Shown piece by piece: positions 54,052 through 63,390 of a DNA stretch of 64,000 nt (the first letter of the stretch is position 1; every line of letters begins with the position of its first letter). The notes beneath the pieces were generated by a model. It was given only the letters and a program-made list of their open reading frames with translations, was not told the origin of the DNA and did no database searches. The stretch is from AAA164-E04 sp964342825 (GTDB taxonomy: Bacteria; Verrucomicrobiota; Verrucomicrobiia; Limisphaerales; AAA164-E04): the NCBI GenBank assembly GCA_964342825.1, contig CAYFHO010000009.1:1-64000 (forward strand), written 5' to 3'. The translations under genes were made by a program, and so were the position numbers.

Positions 54052-55170
54052 ATGAGTTTACAAGAAGATCTCCAGATTCATGCTGAGCTTCCCAAGCAAA
54101 AAGATATACCCATTGGTATTATAGGCAGTGGATTCATTGTGAATGACTGCCACTTGCCTGCTTATCGAAAGGCTGGATTCAATCCCGCAGGAATTGCTTC
54201 GCGGACTGCTTCGAAAGCGCAAGAAGTGGCGAACCAGCATGCGATAAAAACAGTCTACCATACGATTGATGCATTACTGGATGATCCCTCCCTGCAGATC
54301 CTTGACATCGCAGTGCCTCCTAATGCTCAACACGAGGTTATCCTGAAGGCCTGCCAGAAAAAGCACATCAGAGGAATCCTGGCCCAAAAGCCTTTAGGGA
54401 TGGATTACTCTGAAGCCGTAAAAATCGTCCAAGCCTGTGAAGACGCTGGGATAGTTTTGTCCGTTAATCAAAACATGCGCTATGATCAATCCGTTCGAGC
54501 TGCAAAGGCTTTGTTGAACTCGGATAAGATCGGGCAACCCATTTTGGCAAATATCGACATGCGAGGTATTCCACACTGGATGCCATGGCAGGCAGATTTA
54601 GGCTGGGTGACGTTGCGCATTATGTCCATTCATCATCTCGATTGTTTTAGATACTGGTTTGGCGATCCTGTTGGGATTTTTTGTAGTGTCAGAACGGACC
54701 CAAGAACCCAATTTCCTCACACCGACGGAATTTGCACCTACATCCTTGAATACGAAAGCGGGCTTCGATGTCTTGGATTGGACGACACCTGGACAGGGCC
54801 AGCCAGAGAGGGGTGCCCTGGTGATATTCGAATTGAATGGCGCATTGAAGGAATGAATGGTCTGGCCATGGGAGACATCGGATGGTGCAAGGATCCATAC
54901 ACATCACCCTCCTCGATTCGATATGCGTCGAAGGGAGATGAGGCTTTCAATACCCCCAGTTGGAATGAAAGTTGGTTTCCAGACGCGTTCATCGGCACAA
55001 TGGCTCAGCTTTTGGTCGCATTAGAGAAGAAGGAGAAACCATCCATCGATGGACGAGATAATCTGAAGACCATGGCTCTGGTTGAAGCGGCTTACAGGAG
55101 TGCAGAGACCAAACGGCTGGTGACATTGGACGAAATCACGGGCAATACTTTTCGAGAGGGGCCTCTCTAA
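54052..55170 (+). CDS. Gfo/Idh/MocA oxidoreductase (cytoplasmic)
   Basis: 372 residues with an N-terminal NAD(P) site (IGIIGSGFI near residue 21) and the family signature AQKPLGM, where the usual Glu of EKP is replaced by Gln. No signal peptide. It belongs to sugar or inositol dehydrogenase-like enzymes. It stands 49 bp upstream of a TIM-barrel isomerase on the same strand, mirroring the exported pair at 27575-29921, and probably shares a sugar pathway with it. Confidence 0.9.
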   Translation: MSLQEDLQIHAELPKQKDIPIGIIGSGFIVNDCHLPAYRKAGFNPAGIASRTASKAQEVANQHAIKTVYHTIDALLDDPSLQILDIAVPPNAQHEVILKACQKKHIRGILAQKPLGMDYSEAVKIVQACEDAGIVLSVNQNMRYDQSVRAAKALLNSDKIGQPILANIDMRGIPHWMPWQADLGWVTLRIMSIHHLDCFRYWFGDPVGIFCSVRTDPRTQFPHTDGICTYILEYESGLRCLGLDDTWTGPAREGCPGDIRIEWRIEGMNGLAMGDIGWCKDPYTSPSSIRYASKGDEAFNTPSWNESWFPDAFIGTMAQLLVALEKKEKPSIDGRDNLKTMALVEAAYRSAETKRLVTLDEITGNTFREGPL

Positions 55171-55219
55171 TTTCATGGCAAATCAATCCACCTGAAACAT
55201 AAGACAAACACAGAATCCT

Positions 55220-56050
55220 ATGAGACTCGGCATCATCAACAGCGCATTCGAACAAGTAGGCATGGATACTCAAACCGGCCTCGAACACATTGCACGTATC
55301 GGTTTCGATTGCGTGGATATTTTCACAGAAGCGTGCACCCTTAAAGCTTCTGAAGCAAAAGCGATTCAAAAGACCTGTAAGCAATTGAAATTACCCATCG
55401 TCTCGCTTCCGGTAGTCGCAGTTGGTTTGATCGATTTTAATGACCCGGTTCGCAAATACCATGTGGACCGTTGTAAAAGGTTTATCGACCTCGCCAGTCG
55501 TTGGGAAGCTGACAACATTTTACTAGTGCTTGGTGAATACATTTGGCAACGAGAAGTCATTCCTCCACAGGCGCAATGGGAATGGGCCATTGAAACTTGC
55601 AGGGAACTGGGTGATTACGCGAAGACAAAAGGTGTTGAAATTGCCCTGGAACTGGAACCCTTCAGAATGAGTCTTTTGAACAACGTCCAGTCAATGGCTA
55701 AATTCATCAAGGATTGTGATCACCCACAAGTTAAAGCAAACATCGATATCAGTCATCTCGTGCTTTCGGACACCAGTCCTAATGAGTTGAAGAAGCTCAA
55801 AGGTAATGCCATTCATGTTCACATCAGCGACTGTGATGGTAAGGTCCATGGAGATCTGCCTCCAGGCAGAGGAGTGGTCAAATTTGAACCCTACCTTCAA
55901 GCCGTCAAAGAATTGAAAATTGATGGAGTTGTATCCATTGAATTGGAGTATTCACCCAACCCAAAACGTATCGTTCAATGGGTTGAGGAAGCCTACCGAG
56001 AAACAGCAAAACGCATGGAACTGGTTGGTCTACGTTCTTACCAAAAATAA
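55220..56050 (+). CDS. sugar phosphate isomerase/epimerase-like TIM barrel
   Basis: 276 residues. Xylose-isomerase-like TIM barrel with a metal-binding ELEPFRM, IDISHL, HVHISDCDG and SIELEYS pattern. Cytoplasmic, no signal. It would isomerise or dehydrate a keto sugar or inosose. It follows the Gfo/Idh gene and is convergent with the VapBC-like pair (23-bp gap between stops). The substrate cannot be told. Confidence 0.9.
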   Translation: MRLGIINSAFEQVGMDTQTGLEHIARIGFDCVDIFTEACTLKASEAKAIQKTCKQLKLPIVSLPVVAVGLIDFNDPVRKYHVDRCKRFIDLASRWEADNILLVLGEYIWQREVIPPQAQWEWAIETCRELGDYAKTKGVEIALELEPFRMSLLNNVQSMAKFIKDCDHPQVKANIDISHLVLSDTSPNELKKLKGNAIHVHISDCDGKVHGDLPPGRGVVKFEPYLQAVKELKIDGVVSIELEYSPNPKRIVQWVEEAYRETAKRMELVGLRSYQK

Positions 56051-56073
56051 TTCACCATTCGATCAGTTGAATC

Positions 56074-56508
56074 TTATTTATCCTGGAAATTCTCAGGACA
56101 GATCAGGCGAAGTTTTCGTCGATCGGGATATTGGTAATGTGTTCTAAATTCCTGCTTAACGGTCATGATTTGACTTTCTTTGGCCTGTTCACTCAGGACA
56201 ACAAGGCAAGCTTCTGAAAAAGTCATGGGAATCTCCCTGAATTGATTCATCAATCGAAAAATTTGTGGATAAAACTCATCCAAAGATCCAGTCAACCGAA
56301 GGGTGCCGGATTCCAGAAAACGTTTCATCGCCCTCATACCGGCCGGGTGATGGCAGATTTGACGGTTTACGGCTTCAATCACAGCCTGACATGATAACAA
56401 TGGAGGTTTGATCTGCCTAAGTTGCTCCCCTACCCAGGGGTTCCATTGGGTATCTGCCACCAGAAAAGCCACCAGCGCAGAAGCATCGATGTAGACCTTG
56501 GAAAGCAT
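56074..56508 (-). CDS. PIN-domain toxin-like protein (VapC family)
   Basis: 144 residues. The first PIN acid (Asp8 in YIDASAL) and the second (Glu45 in QAVIEAVNRQ) are kept, as is the third (Glu99 in FSEACL, where Asp is typical). The fourth, usually Asp in a TxDxxF motif, is Lys118 in TVKQEF, so the metal site is incomplete. VapC toxins are RNases that cleave tRNA or rRNA. It follows the antitoxin-like gene by 7 bp, the standard VapBC order. The lost acid suggests a weakened or inactive toxin. Confidence 0.85.
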   Translation of the reverse strand: MLSKVYIDASALVAFLVADTQWNPWVGEQLRQIKPPLLSCQAVIEAVNRQICHHPAGMRAMKRFLESGTLRLTGSLDEFYPQIFRLMNQFREIPMTFSEACLVVLSEQAKESQIMTVKQEFRTHYQYPDRRKLRLICPENFQDK

Positions 56509-56515
56509 GGAGTGA

Positions 56516-56734
56516 CTATTCTCTTACTGAGCCTTTCGACTCTGCTTGAGGGACGACTCCTGATCCTTCAACCATTAAATCATAGGCTGAAATTTCTTTT
56601 TTGTTGCGGGATTTTTTAAAGTGCTTCTCCAGTGCTTGTCTCATAATTTGAGATTTTGTGGTCTGGCCAGATGCTACCTCTCTCTCCAACTGTGCAATCA
56701 TTTCAGCAGGCAGTTTCATCGTGACTGTTTTCAT
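56516..56734 (-). CDS. ribbon-helix-helix antitoxin-like protein
   Basis: 72 residues. The N-terminal TVTMKLPAEMIAQLEREVASG is a ribbon-helix-helix DNA-binding domain, followed by a flexible basic tail that would bind the toxin. It is upstream of the PIN gene (7-bp gap), as in VapBC-type modules, where the antitoxin represses its own operon. No inverted repeat operator could be confirmed in the 73 bp upstream. Confidence 0.85.
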   Translation of the reverse strand: MKTVTMKLPAEMIAQLEREVASGQTTKSQIMRQALEKHFKKSRNKKEISAYDLMVEGSGVVPQAESKGSVRE

Positions 56735-56807
56735 GGGAAAACATCATAAAAACCTGCACTAAATTGACAAATTAATTTTATCGATATTACGCCACGTAAA
56801 AATGAAC

Positions 56808-57749
56808 TCATACTTCCTCCCCAAGAATTTTGCTGGTTGTTTTAAAATGAATCTTGCTGGTTTCATTCAAGATGTCTTTTCCATATTCAGACACCAGTCG
56901 TTTACCTGTTTCAATGACCTTCTGACTGGCACCTTTGGGGATTTCCATATTGAATCGCTTGCTTAATTCATCGATTCGATGAACAAAGGCGTCGCGAGCA
57001 AGAATCGAAGCTGCTGCCACTGCCAAATCGGATTCTGCTTTATGTCGTTGGACGAGTTCAATTTCACGACCTGAAGCCATCAGCGCATTGGAGACAGTTG
57101 ATTTTGACCTGGCAAATTGATCGCTAATAGCCCTAACGGGGGGTGGTTGCATGAGATCCTTACGCAACATCAGATTCTCAATCACCCTAGCATGTCCCCA
57201 GGCCAAAATTGAATTCACCGACCTCATTTTGTGGTTCAATCGATTGTAGGCTTCTGGACCAATGGGAACCACCGAGTAAAGGCATCCTTTGGTCTTCCTG
57301 ATCACATCTGCAAGGGCAGCAATTCGTTTGTCGCTGGAAACGCGTTTGGAATCCATCAGTCCCGCTTGTTCCCAACCCTCAATCATGCTTTCATTTAAGT
57401 AAACACCTGCAACACACAGGGGGCCAAAGTAATCACCTTTTCCACTCTCATCGATTCCTATTCTTGGATCAAGTCGTGATGGATCAAGAATGTTTTCATA
57501 ACCAAGTTTAACCTCCTCCAAAATTTCAGGTTCCAAAATGAATTGCACAAACTCCTGGGTCCCCTTCCCTTGAACGACCAGTTTACCGGAGGTATAAAAA
57601 ACGACGTTGAGTTTGTCCTTTTTTCCGGCAAAAGCAGAGTAAGGCACTTCGCGAAATTCAAAGCCCTGACTTTTCAATACCTCAAACAGCTTGTCAGCTT
57701 GCCCGGATTGAAGTTTGCACGTATAGGTGGTGATCGGTTTGGCCGTCAT
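56808..57749 (-). CDS. rnhC: ribonuclease HIII
   Basis: 313 residues from the ATG at 57749. The N-terminal TBP-like substrate-binding domain precedes the catalytic RNase H fold with the RNase HIII signature GIDESGKGDYFGPLCVAG. It removes RNA from RNA-DNA hybrids. A longer frame opens at a TTG at 57788, inside the divergent mutY gene, and is unlikely. Only 26 bp separate this start codon from that of mutY. Confidence 0.96.
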   Translation of the reverse strand: MTAKPITTYTCKLQSGQADKLFEVLKSQGFEFREVPYSAFAGKKDKLNVVFYTSGKLVVQGKGTQEFVQFILEPEILEEVKLGYENILDPSRLDPRIGIDESGKGDYFGPLCVAGVYLNESMIEGWEQAGLMDSKRVSSDKRIAALADVIRKTKGCLYSVVPIGPEAYNRLNHKMRSVNSILAWGHARVIENLMLRKDLMQPPPVRAISDQFARSKSTVSNALMASGREIELVQRHKAESDLAVAAASILARDAFVHRIDELSKRFNMEIPKGASQKVIETGKRLVSEYGKDILNETSKIHFKTTSKILGEEV

Positions 57750-57775
57750 GGCAGAACCGAGGATAGAAAGCCTCC

Positions 57776-58891
57776 ATGAAAAAGGCAAACAAGACCCTAC
57801 AAAAAGAATTTATCCGACCTCTGCTCAAGTGGTATCGACAGCATGCCCGAACATTACCTTGGCGTGAAACTAGTGATCCTTACTCCATATGGGTCTCCGA
57901 AATCATGTTGCAGCAAACTCAGGTTGCGACGGTAATTCCTTACTGGGAGCGTTGGATGAAGACTCTTCCAACGATCTCTGCACTAGCCGATGCATCCGCG
58001 GATCAAATCCACAAACTCTGGGAAGGATTGGGATATTACCGACGAGTGCGTCTGATGCAGAAGGCGGCCATCTTCATTCAAGAAAATCATCATGGCACTT
58101 TTCCTGAAGATTTTGAAGCCATTCTGGCTTTACCTGGAATAGGACCATACACGGCAGGAGCCATATCCAGTATTGCTTTCGATAAACCAAGTCCGATCCT
58201 GGATGGTAATGTCATGCGCGTATTAACCCGGGTATACGGCATTCAGAAAAACCCCAAAGAATCAACATGCCAAAAAGGGCTTTGGGAATTATCCAGATCT
58301 TGGGTCCAACAAGCTCATCTTTTAATACCGCGAAAAAGACATGATTGCAGCCACCTGAACCAGGCTTTGATGGAACTGGGGGCAACCGTTTGTTTACCAA
58401 ATCAGTCGGCCAAATGTGACCAATGCCCGATTCGTAAAAAATGCAAAGCCTACGAACTTAAAATTGTTTCAGCTTTACCTAACCTACCCCAACGTCGATC
58501 CAACGTTTTTGTGCATCGTCTTGTGCTGGTCATCAAGAGTCAGGGTAAGTTTATGATCCAGAAACCAAAAGCCAATGAACATAATTCCGGCATGTGTGAA
58601 TTTTTTAATTTCCAGGTTCAAAAAACCAAGAAGGGCAAACTGACTCCAGAGATGGTTCAGGAAGAATTAAGCCAAAGAGGAATGGAATACCAGGGCCTTT
58701 CCCATCTCCTTACATTGAAACACACTATCACTCATCACCGAATCACCTTACACTGCTTTACAATAACTCAGTGTTTGGACTCCAAAACTAACCCTGAAGA
58801 CACTCTCTGGTGCACCAAGCGGCAAATCGAAATGGCAGCCATGCCCAGTGCTCATCAAAAGATTCGCCGTGCTGTCCTGGACAAATTATAG
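57776..58891 (+). CDS. mutY: A/G-specific adenine glycosylase
   Basis: 371 residues. N-terminal helix-hairpin-helix glycosylase domain with LPWR, SEIMLQQTQVATV, ALPGIGPYTAGAI and the catalytic Asp region PILDGNVMRVL; a 4Fe-4S site (CLPNQSAKCDQCPIRKKC, with 7 residues in the first spacer); and a C-terminal NUDIX-like domain that recognises 8-oxoG. It removes adenine mispaired with 8-oxoguanine. Divergent from rnhC, both genes starting within 26 bp of each other. Confidence 0.97.
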   Translation: MKKANKTLQKEFIRPLLKWYRQHARTLPWRETSDPYSIWVSEIMLQQTQVATVIPYWERWMKTLPTISALADASADQIHKLWEGLGYYRRVRLMQKAAIFIQENHHGTFPEDFEAILALPGIGPYTAGAISSIAFDKPSPILDGNVMRVLTRVYGIQKNPKESTCQKGLWELSRSWVQQAHLLIPRKRHDCSHLNQALMELGATVCLPNQSAKCDQCPIRKKCKAYELKIVSALPNLPQRRSNVFVHRLVLVIKSQGKFMIQKPKANEHNSGMCEFFNFQVQKTKKGKLTPEMVQEELSQRGMEYQGLSHLLTLKHTITHHRITLHCFTITQCLDSKTNPEDTLWCTKRQIEMAAMPSAHQKIRRAVLDKL

Positions 58892-58923
58892 GGTTGATGG
58901 ATCTCCAAGCGTCCCAATTCTGG

Positions 58924-59814
58924 TTAAGAAACCGCCTTAACAACCAAAGCTGAACAAGGAAGTTCACGTAGAACTCTCTCAGCGGTCGAGCCAGTCAACA
59001 TATACCTGAGATTAGACTTACCTTTGGTTCCTAGCACGATCAAATCAGCTCCCGTTTTTCTTGCGAAGGAAGCGATACCGTAACCGCAATTTGAGGCCGG
59101 GCACAATTCATAATCGTGCTGAATGTCACTTGGTATGGGGGCAAAATCTTTGAGTTTCTGCATCAGGGCAGTTTCAAAGCGTTTCTGAAATGCCACATCG
59201 GATCCAGGAGTTGGAGCCATGTAGCGCAACCGATCCCAGGGCGGCTGGAAGACGTGGATAATGGACAAATGACTTTTCTCAATTTGTGCGACATTGATGG
59301 CCTGCTGGACAACTTCATGACTTGTTTTAGAGAAGTCCACACAGGCAACAACATGCCTGAAGTCCTTCTTCTGTCGCGCATGAACGGCCAGCACTCTGAT
59401 GGGTGAGGTGCGGATGAGCTTGCTTGCCCAGACGCCAATGGCAGTTTTGTTCCCCTCGTGCTCTTGTCCGGTCAGGCCTACAAGTAGGAGATCGATTTGT
59501 TTTTCCTTAATCCTGCTGAGAATGCAGTCCAGCGGTTGACCTGAAACGATCGATGGCTTGAGCTTGTTTTGAATATTGATATCAGCCAGCCATTTGTTCA
59601 ATTGCTGCTCAGCATTTGATATGAATAGTTTCTCAGTTTCCTCAGGAGATTGGTGCAGCGCTTCAGCCAGATCATTCAAATCACTGGTGTCGACGACATG
59701 GAGTAGATCCAACTGGGTGCCATCGCGCTCACTGAGCCGTATTCCCTGTTTGATTGCTGCAGTGGAGCCGGAAGAAAAATCTGTTGCAAGTAGTATTTTT
59801 TTAACGTCTTTCAT
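58924..59814 (-). CDS. tandem universal stress protein (two UspA domains)
   Basis: 296 residues with two UspA domains. The first opens LLATDFSSGS and the second runs from about 150 to the end. The ATP-binding G-2x-G-9x-(S/T) pattern is intact in the C-terminal copy (GTKGKSNLRYMLTGSTAER) and degenerate in the first. Such proteins help survive starvation or stress, and their partners are unknown. It lies between mutY (convergent) and the Gfo/Idh gene. Confidence 0.92.
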   Translation of the reverse strand: MKDVKKILLATDFSSGSTAAIKQGIRLSERDGTQLDLLHVVDTSDLNDLAEALHQSPEETEKLFISNAEQQLNKWLADINIQNKLKPSIVSGQPLDCILSRIKEKQIDLLLVGLTGQEHEGNKTAIGVWASKLIRTSPIRVLAVHARQKKDFRHVVACVDFSKTSHEVVQQAINVAQIEKSHLSIIHVFQPPWDRLRYMAPTPGSDVAFQKRFETALMQKLKDFAPIPSDIQHDYELCPASNCGYGIASFARKTGADLIVLGTKGKSNLRYMLTGSTAERVLRELPCSALVVKAVS

Positions 59815-59927
59815 GATCCGCTGGATGAGTGAATGATCTTACATTTCAACTTAGCACGCATAAAGGCGAAATCCATACCATCCTCAAAAAATTCTTCACT
59901 AAAGAAACCTGAAATCATTCCCAAATA

Positions 59928-59961
59928 GGAAGGGCGGTCTTCTCACGAGGACCGCCCTTCC
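59928..59961. terminator. strong hairpin between usp and the Gfo/Idh gene
   Basis: A 12-bp perfect stem (GGAAGGGCGGTC with GACCGCCCTTCC) and a 10-nt loop, lying between the two minus-strand genes. It follows the 3' end of the Gfo/Idh gene (59982) and is its likely terminator; the downstream T-run is short (TATTT), so efficiency may depend on hairpin strength. Confidence 0.75.
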
Positions 59962-59981
59962 CTAACTGGAATTCAAGATCC

Positions 59982-61145
59982 TTAAATCTTCACCCACTGA
60001 CGTGATTCAGCAGACTCCTCAACAGCTTCCATGACACGTTGATTCCTCATGCCGTCTTCAAAAGTAGGCTGAACTGGTTTTCCATCCACGACAGCATTAA
60101 CGAAATCTGCCAATGTGTGAACGAATGTATGCTCATAGCCGATGATGTGACCGGGAGGCCACCATTGTCCTACGAATGGGTGATCTCCGCCCGGCTGGGT
60201 GACGAGGATGTCGCTGAAACCCTGTCGATCGGTAGCCACGGTGTTGTCAAACCATTTCAACCGGTTCATGTCTTCGAAATCGAAATAGAGTGAGCCTTTG
60301 GAACCGTTGATTTCAATGACGATATTGTTCTTTCGTCCCAAGGCAAATCGTGTGGCTTCAAGATTGGCCACTGCACCATTTTTAAATTTACCAATAAACA
60401 AAGCCGCATCGTCCACAGTCACTTCGCCCATTGTTTTTCCGCCAGCTCCACCAAGACCATCGCCCTTGCCTGTTGCATCTTCAATTGGACGTTGTTTGAT
60501 AAAGGTATTCATCATGCCGCAAACCTCGTCGAATTCTCCTACGAGGTATCGACCGAGATCAATGATGTGCGCATTTATGTCGCCGTGTGCACCGCTGCCG
60601 CTGATTCCCTTCTGCAATCTCCAGACAAGAGGGAAGTCAGGATCCACAATCCAATCCTGAGCATAACGGGCGCGATAATGGTAAATGTCACCCAAGGTTC
60701 CATCTTCAATCATTTTTTTGGCGTGAGCAATGGCAGGGATACGGCGATAATTGTGGCAGACCATGTGGACGACGCCCGCTTCATTGGCAGCGTCCACCAT
60801 TTCCTGACACTGCGCAACGGTCATGCCCAGAGGCTTTTCACATAAGACGTGTTTGCCGGCTTTTGCCGCTGCAATGGAAATTTCGGCATGCGAATCGTTG
60901 GGGGTATTGATGTCTACAATGTCGATCTCAGGGTTATTGATCACTTCTTCCCAACTTGTTGAGATATTGTTCCATCCAAGTTCTTTGGCAGATGCTTCCA
61001 GAGCCTCTTTGTTTCGCCCACAGATGGTGTGCATCTCCAGATCAGCTTTAAGGGGAAAGAAATGCGGTGCTTGCCTCCAGCCATTGGAATGCGCTTTTCC
61101 CATGAATCGGTAACCGATCATGCCGACTTTAAGTGTTTTGGACAT
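59982..61145 (-). CDS. Gfo/Idh/MocA oxidoreductase
   Basis: 387 residues, no signal peptide. NAD(P)-binding GMIGYRFMGKAHSNG start, an intact LCEKPLGM signature and a DGDIN-like middle (GAHGDINAH). Members of this subgroup oxidise sugars or inositols. It is alone between a terminator and panD (divergent, 95 bp), which suggests its own promoter. Confidence 0.92.
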   Translation of the reverse strand: MSKTLKVGMIGYRFMGKAHSNGWRQAPHFFPLKADLEMHTICGRNKEALEASAKELGWNNISTSWEEVINNPEIDIVDINTPNDSHAEISIAAAKAGKHVLCEKPLGMTVAQCQEMVDAANEAGVVHMVCHNYRRIPAIAHAKKMIEDGTLGDIYHYRARYAQDWIVDPDFPLVWRLQKGISGSGAHGDINAHIIDLGRYLVGEFDEVCGMMNTFIKQRPIEDATGKGDGLGGAGGKTMGEVTVDDAALFIGKFKNGAVANLEATRFALGRKNNIVIEINGSKGSLYFDFEDMNRLKWFDNTVATDRQGFSDILVTQPGGDHPFVGQWWPPGHIIGYEHTFVHTLADFVNAVVDGKPVQPTFEDGMRNQRVMEAVEESAESRQWVKI

Positions 61146-61240
61146 AACTATTTGCTATACGTCTAAGATTAAGGATTGATTCAGATAATGGGTGCTTTAT
61201 AAAGAGATCTCGATGCCAAGTCAACGAGTGACTTGAAGTT

Positions 61241-61615
61241 ATGTTGATACAAATTCTCAAATCAAAATTGCACCTCGCCACCGTCACGGATTCCTGTGTG
61301 GACTACGAAGGCAGCATGACCATATCCAAGGACATCATGGAATTGGCAGGAATTTCGCCATATGAAAAAGTGTTGTGCGGCAATATGGCAAATGGCAACC
61401 GTTTTGAAACCTACGCAATCGAGGGAACGGCGGGCTTGGGGCAGATTATTCTCAACGGAGCCACAGCTCATCTCGGGGATGTAGGAGACCGCTTGACCAT
61501 CATGACTTTTGCCAGCATGAGCCGCGAGGACGCTTCCAAGTGGATACCCAAGGTTCTTGTTTTGGATGAGGCGAATCAAATTATTCGCAAGCGAGGGATT
61601 CCTGAACTCGTTTAA
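61241..61615 (+). CDS. panD: aspartate 1-decarboxylase
   Basis: 124 residues. The self-processing site Gly24-Ser25 (YEGSMTI) gives the pyruvoyl cofactor, and the C-terminal section ILNGATAHLGDVGD is typical. It makes beta-alanine for pantothenate. Length and cleavage position match the family. It is 75 bp upstream of lpxD on the same strand and divergent from the Gfo/Idh gene. Confidence 0.96.
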   Translation: MLIQILKSKLHLATVTDSCVDYEGSMTISKDIMELAGISPYEKVLCGNMANGNRFETYAIEGTAGLGQIILNGATAHLGDVGDRLTIMTFASMSREDASKWIPKVLVLDEANQIIRKRGIPELV

Positions 61616-61690
61616 GGCGTTAAGTTAATGATCTATCTTTAGTTCCACAGAGATGGATTACTTTCAAATCTGTCACCATCAAATCATCAT

Positions 61691-62698
61691 ATGTCCAAGT
61701 TCAGCCTGAAAACCATTGCAGACCATGTTGAAGGTAAATTAAAGGGAGATCCTGAATCGGAGATCATCGGAATTGCACCTGCGGATGCGGCACAGCAAGG
61801 CTTTCTGACTTTCGCTGAGAACGAAAAATATCTGGAGAAGGCTCTCAATAGTCAGGCTACGGCTTTGTTGGTTCCCAATCTGGAAATCAGCACCGCAAAG
61901 TCATGCATACATGTTGATAATGTACGCGTAGCCTTCGCAAAAGTCCTATCCCTCCTTTACCCCGAAAACAAACCAGCATCCGGGGCACACCCTTCTGCTG
62001 TGCTAGATGATACAGCCACGATTGCGTCAACGGCCCATGTTGGACCTCATTGCATCGTGGAAGCAGGAGTCAAAATAGGAGAAGGAGTTGTGTTGAGCGG
62101 GCATGTTCATGTAGGTGCTCATTCTGAAATCGGCGCTGACTCAGCCATCTTTCCGAATGTCACCTTATACCCTTCTACTAAAATTGGATCTCGAGTGCGC
62201 ATCCATGCAGGTGCAGTGATCGGTTCTGATGGATATGGTTACGTTATGGATCAAGGATTCCATCGAAAAATACCACAAATAGGAAACGTAATTATTGAAG
62301 ATGATGTTGAGATTGGGGCGAATACAACCATTGATTGCGGAGCTCTTGGGTCCACTCGTATCGGGAAAGGAACGAAAATAGATAACCTGGTGCAGATCGG
62401 CCACAACGTGCAAATCGGGGAAAACAGTATCGTCATTGCCCAGGTGGGAGTAGCGGGAAGTTCAAAAATTGGAAACTACGTCATCCTTGCAGGCCAGGCG
62501 GGAATCGCAGGTCACATTTCCATTGGCGACAAAGTGGTCGTCGCGGCGCAATCAGGCGTCATGCATTCCATTCCTGCAGGTGAAAAATGGTTAGGCTCCC
62601 CTGCCCAGCCCGACCGTCAAGCAAAGCGTCAAATGATTGCCGTGCAGCAATTACCTGGATTGATTAAGAAAGTGAAGAGTATCATGTCAGAGGAATAA
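61691..62698 (+). CDS. lpxD: UDP-3-O-acylglucosamine N-acyltransferase
   Basis: 335 residues. An N-terminal uridine-binding domain (about 1-95) is followed by a left-handed beta-helix of hexapeptide repeats (ISIGDKVVV and similar), with the catalytic His in IAGHISIGD. LpxD adds the second acyl chain in lipid A synthesis, so this organism makes LPS. It is 23 bp upstream of the WbuC-like gene, with which it is probably co-transcribed. Confidence 0.97.
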   Translation: MSKFSLKTIADHVEGKLKGDPESEIIGIAPADAAQQGFLTFAENEKYLEKALNSQATALLVPNLEISTAKSCIHVDNVRVAFAKVLSLLYPENKPASGAHPSAVLDDTATIASTAHVGPHCIVEAGVKIGEGVVLSGHVHVGAHSEIGADSAIFPNVTLYPSTKIGSRVRIHAGAVIGSDGYGYVMDQGFHRKIPQIGNVIIEDDVEIGANTTIDCGALGSTRIGKGTKIDNLVQIGHNVQIGENSIVIAQVGVAGSSKIGNYVILAGQAGIAGHISIGDKVVVAAQSGVMHSIPAGEKWLGSPAQPDRQAKRQMIAVQQLPGLIKKVKSIMSEE

Positions 62699-62721
62699 AC
62701 CAGGATACTTATCTACCCGAC

Positions 62722-63192
62722 ATGATTAAATCGATCGACCAGCAATGCATTGAAAAATGCCTGGAAGAAGCACGAACGGCCGCTCGTAAAAGAAGCCATT
62801 TGAATTTACATGAGCAGCTTGAAGATCCTGTTCAGCGTCTTTGTATTGCACTAACTGAGGGCACCTACGTCAGGCCTCACCGACATCCTGCAGCCAACAA
62901 ATGGGAATTACTTTTAGCCCTAAAGGGAACCAGTTTGTTGGTGATCTTCGACAACGAAGGAAAGATAACAGATCACTTCAAATTGTCTCCAAATGGTTCC
63001 GTGACGGCCATTGAACTCCCACCAAACACTTGGCACACTCTATTACCTGAAGGCAACGAGAGTGTTGTCATGGAGATTAAGGAGGGTCCCTACACGCCCA
63101 GTCAACCCGAGCATTTTGCCTCTTGGGCTCCAGAGGAAGGCTCTCCTGAGTCACTTGAATTTTTGAGGGATTTAAGGCTGAGAATAAGCTAA
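62722..63192 (+). CDS. WbuC-family cupin metalloprotein
   Basis: 156 residues of the cupin fold. The WbuC pattern of His and Glu ligands is visible (RPHRHPAANKWELLLALKG and a late NTWHTLLPE). The family is often found near O-antigen or LPS genes; its reaction is not established. It follows lpxD by 23 bp, which fits an LPS-related role. Confidence 0.85.
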   Translation: MIKSIDQQCIEKCLEEARTAARKRSHLNLHEQLEDPVQRLCIALTEGTYVRPHRHPAANKWELLLALKGTSLLVIFDNEGKITDHFKLSPNGSVTAIELPPNTWHTLLPEGNESVVMEIKEGPYTPSQPEHFASWAPEEGSPESLEFLRDLRLRIS

Positions 63193-63390
63193 TGGTTGGA
63201 GCTTGTTGCTGATACCATCTTGAGCTGCTTGCCTTTCCCGGAAAATCACCTTGCCCCATCTTGGGGCGACGTTTGATTCAGGATTTGTAACCGTATAGCT
63301 ACGAATCCCCTGACTTTATCAACTTCCATTCCAAAATTTCCCACATTTTATTGTATTCGAGTTATCGGGTGAGTCGGTAATGTTTTATGT
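63193..63390. other. 198-bp intergenic region
   Basis: No gene. A short GCCCCATCTTGGGGC hairpin (63253-63267) lacks a T-run and is not a convincing terminator. The right end must hold the promoter or leader of the next gene. Confidence 0.5.

Noticed and set aside
63253..63267. GCCCCATCTTGGGGC hairpin after the WbuC-like gene.
   Set aside because: Stem is short and no T-run follows, so not supported as a terminator.
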